From Candidatus Heimdallarchaeota archaeon (GTDB taxonomy: Archaea > Asgardarchaeota > Heimdallarchaeia > JABLTI01): a stretch of 14,615 nt of DNA. Location: the NCBI GenBank assembly GCA_023128635.1, contig JAGMDP010000084.1, forward strand, positions 1-14,615. Reading direction: 5' to 3'. The first letter of the stretch is position 1; every line of letters begins with the position of its first letter. Made by a program: the position numbers and the translations under genes. This document shows, in pieces, positions 13,682 through 14,615 of this stretch. The notes beneath the pieces are model-generated. The model did no database searches and was not told the origin of the DNA. It saw only the letters and a list, made by a program, of their open reading frames with translations.

Positions 13682-14615
13682 TTGTCAGTAAAAGATCATT
13701 GTGGCATTATAGGTATTCGAACTACTAAACGAATTCATGATATAGGTTTCTTATTATACCAAGGCATGTTAGCTTTGCAACATCGAGGACAATCAAGCGC
13801 TGGAATAACTGTTGTAAACAAGAAGAACATGAAAACAATTTCTGATATTGGTTTTGTAAAAGATATTTTCGATAAACATACTTTAGCATCCTTAAAAGGG
13901 AAATTTGGAATTGGACATGTTCGATACCCAACTGCTGGTACTGATTTATCTATTGGCATTCAACCTTTCATTCTTCAAACTAGACAATTAAAAATAGCAA
14001 TTGCATTCAATGGTACTATAGCAAATTTTGAGGATGTCAGAGATTTTCTCATGGAACAAGGATACAGATTCAGCCATGACACAGATACCGAAGTAATTGG
14101 CAAATTATTGGACTACACACTCGAAGAGGAAAATGGTGACATTACTAAAGCTTGTAAAAAAATCATTAGTTATTTAGATGGAGCATATTCTATTCTAATC
14201 GCTACAAATAAAGGAGAAATTATTGCCTTTAGGGATCCTCTTGGTTTTAAACCACTTTGTTATGGAAAAACAAAGGAAGGAGATTTTGTCATCGCATCTG
14301 AGACTATCGGATTGAGCATTGTTGGTGCAAAATTCGAGGATGATGTAAAACCAGGTGAAATGTTAATCATTACTGAAAAGGGTATCAAGAAGAAGCGTTT
14401 GATCAAGGAAGAAAAAGCAGCTCATTGTATGTTTGAATGGGTATATTTTGCTAGACCAGATGCAGTATTGGATGGAATTTCTACATATGAAGCAAGAGAA
14501 AGAGTTGGAGTAGGACTAGGTAAATTATTCAAAGAAGGAGGATATGAAGCGGATATTGTTGTCCCAATCCCAGATTCCGGTAGAATTGCAGCTATTGGTT
14601 TTTCAAAAGAAACTG
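13682..14615 (+). CDS. purF: Amidophosphoribosyltransferase PurF, 5' part only
   Basis: PurF commits PRPP to purine synthesis by replacing pyrophosphate with ammonia from glutamine. About 311 residues are visible before the right edge. The start is TTG, giving MSVKDH and then Cys7, the N-terminal nucleophile. The six residues before it look like a propeptide that is cleaved off, as in Bacillus PurF. Family signatures include LQHRGQSSAGI, GHVRYPTAGTD, FNGTIAN (usually HNG, so a His to Phe change), TDTEVIG, FRDPLGFKPLCYG, ASET and PDSGRIAAIG at the beginning of the phosphoribosyltransferase domain. Cys249 in AAHCMFEWVYFARPD matches the first [4Fe-4S] ligand of the Bacillus enzyme, suggesting an iron-sulfur form. 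The other three cysteines lie beyond the window. The gene follows purL by 87 bases. Confidence 0.93.
   Translation, partial: MSVKDHCGIIGIRTTKRIHDIGFLLYQGMLALQHRGQSSAGITVVNKKNMKTISDIGFVKDIFDKHTLASLKGKFGIGHVRYPTAGTDLSIGIQPFILQTRQLKIAIAFNGTIANFEDVRDFLMEQGYRFSHDTDTEVIGKLLDYTLEEENGDITKACKKIISYLDGAYSILIATNKGEIIAFRDPLGFKPLCYGKTKEGDFVIASETIGLSIVGAKFEDDVKPGEMLIITEKGIKKKRLIKEEKAAHCMFEWVYFARPDAVLDGISTYEARERVGVGLGKLFKEGGYEADIVVPIPDSGRIAAIGFSKET

Noticed and set aside
13725..13959. Two minus-strand open frames at the start of purF
   Set aside because: They lie opposite the strongly conserved PurF glutaminase domain and show no protein-like features.

Overview
The window is AT-rich, gene-dense DNA that most likely comes from an archaeon. 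The signs are AT-rich TATA-type promoters, a separate PurS/PurQ/PurL set, secreted proteins with a C-terminal membrane anchor and basic tail, and membrane-anchored winged-helix regulators of a kind known mainly from archaea. An Asgard-type archaeon is plausible but is only inferred from overall protein character. TTG starts are used by at least three genes (purM, the VOC protein and purF).

Layout. The left edge (1-184, minus) holds the start of a FIST-like sensory-domain gene, divergent from a HisA-like TIM-barrel gene (312-1052, plus). That gene ends tail to tail, with a 4-base overlap, against purM (1049-2188, minus). Upstream of purM on the minus strand are an Est30-like alpha/beta hydrolase (2299-3069) and then four genes forming a tandemly duplicated two-gene cassette. 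In transcription order these are B1 (6760-7737, secreted anchored protein), A1 (5531-6649, membrane-anchored wHTH regulator), B2 (4379-5344) and A2 (3164-4255). A VOC-fold protein (7927-8283, plus) and a Rieske ferredoxin (8338-8673, minus) converge on a shared hairpin. A LarA-type nickel racemase (8865-10220, plus) follows. The right end is a purine block on the plus strand: purS, purQ, purL and the 5' part of purF.

How the genes work together. PurS, PurQ and PurL form the FGAM synthase complex. PurM makes AIR from its product, and PurF starts the pathway, so the window encodes steps 1, 4 and 5 of de novo purine synthesis. purM is separated from purSQLF by about 8 kb of unrelated genes.

The most interesting part is the duplicated B-A cassette. 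Both B genes share a promoter design: the 12-mer AGATTGTTTAAA, exactly 13 bp, then TATATATA. The B2 promoter also carries three GGTTC repeats phased at 11 bp and a palindrome at the predicted transcription start. The two A regulators have nearly the same DNA-reading domain (51 of 69 residues identical, start of recognition helix unchanged) but clearly diverged ectodomains. This suggests a previously undescribed surface-signal circuit in which membrane-bound regulators control paired surface proteins through a shared operator. The coding structure and repeats are seen directly; the regulatory link is inference.
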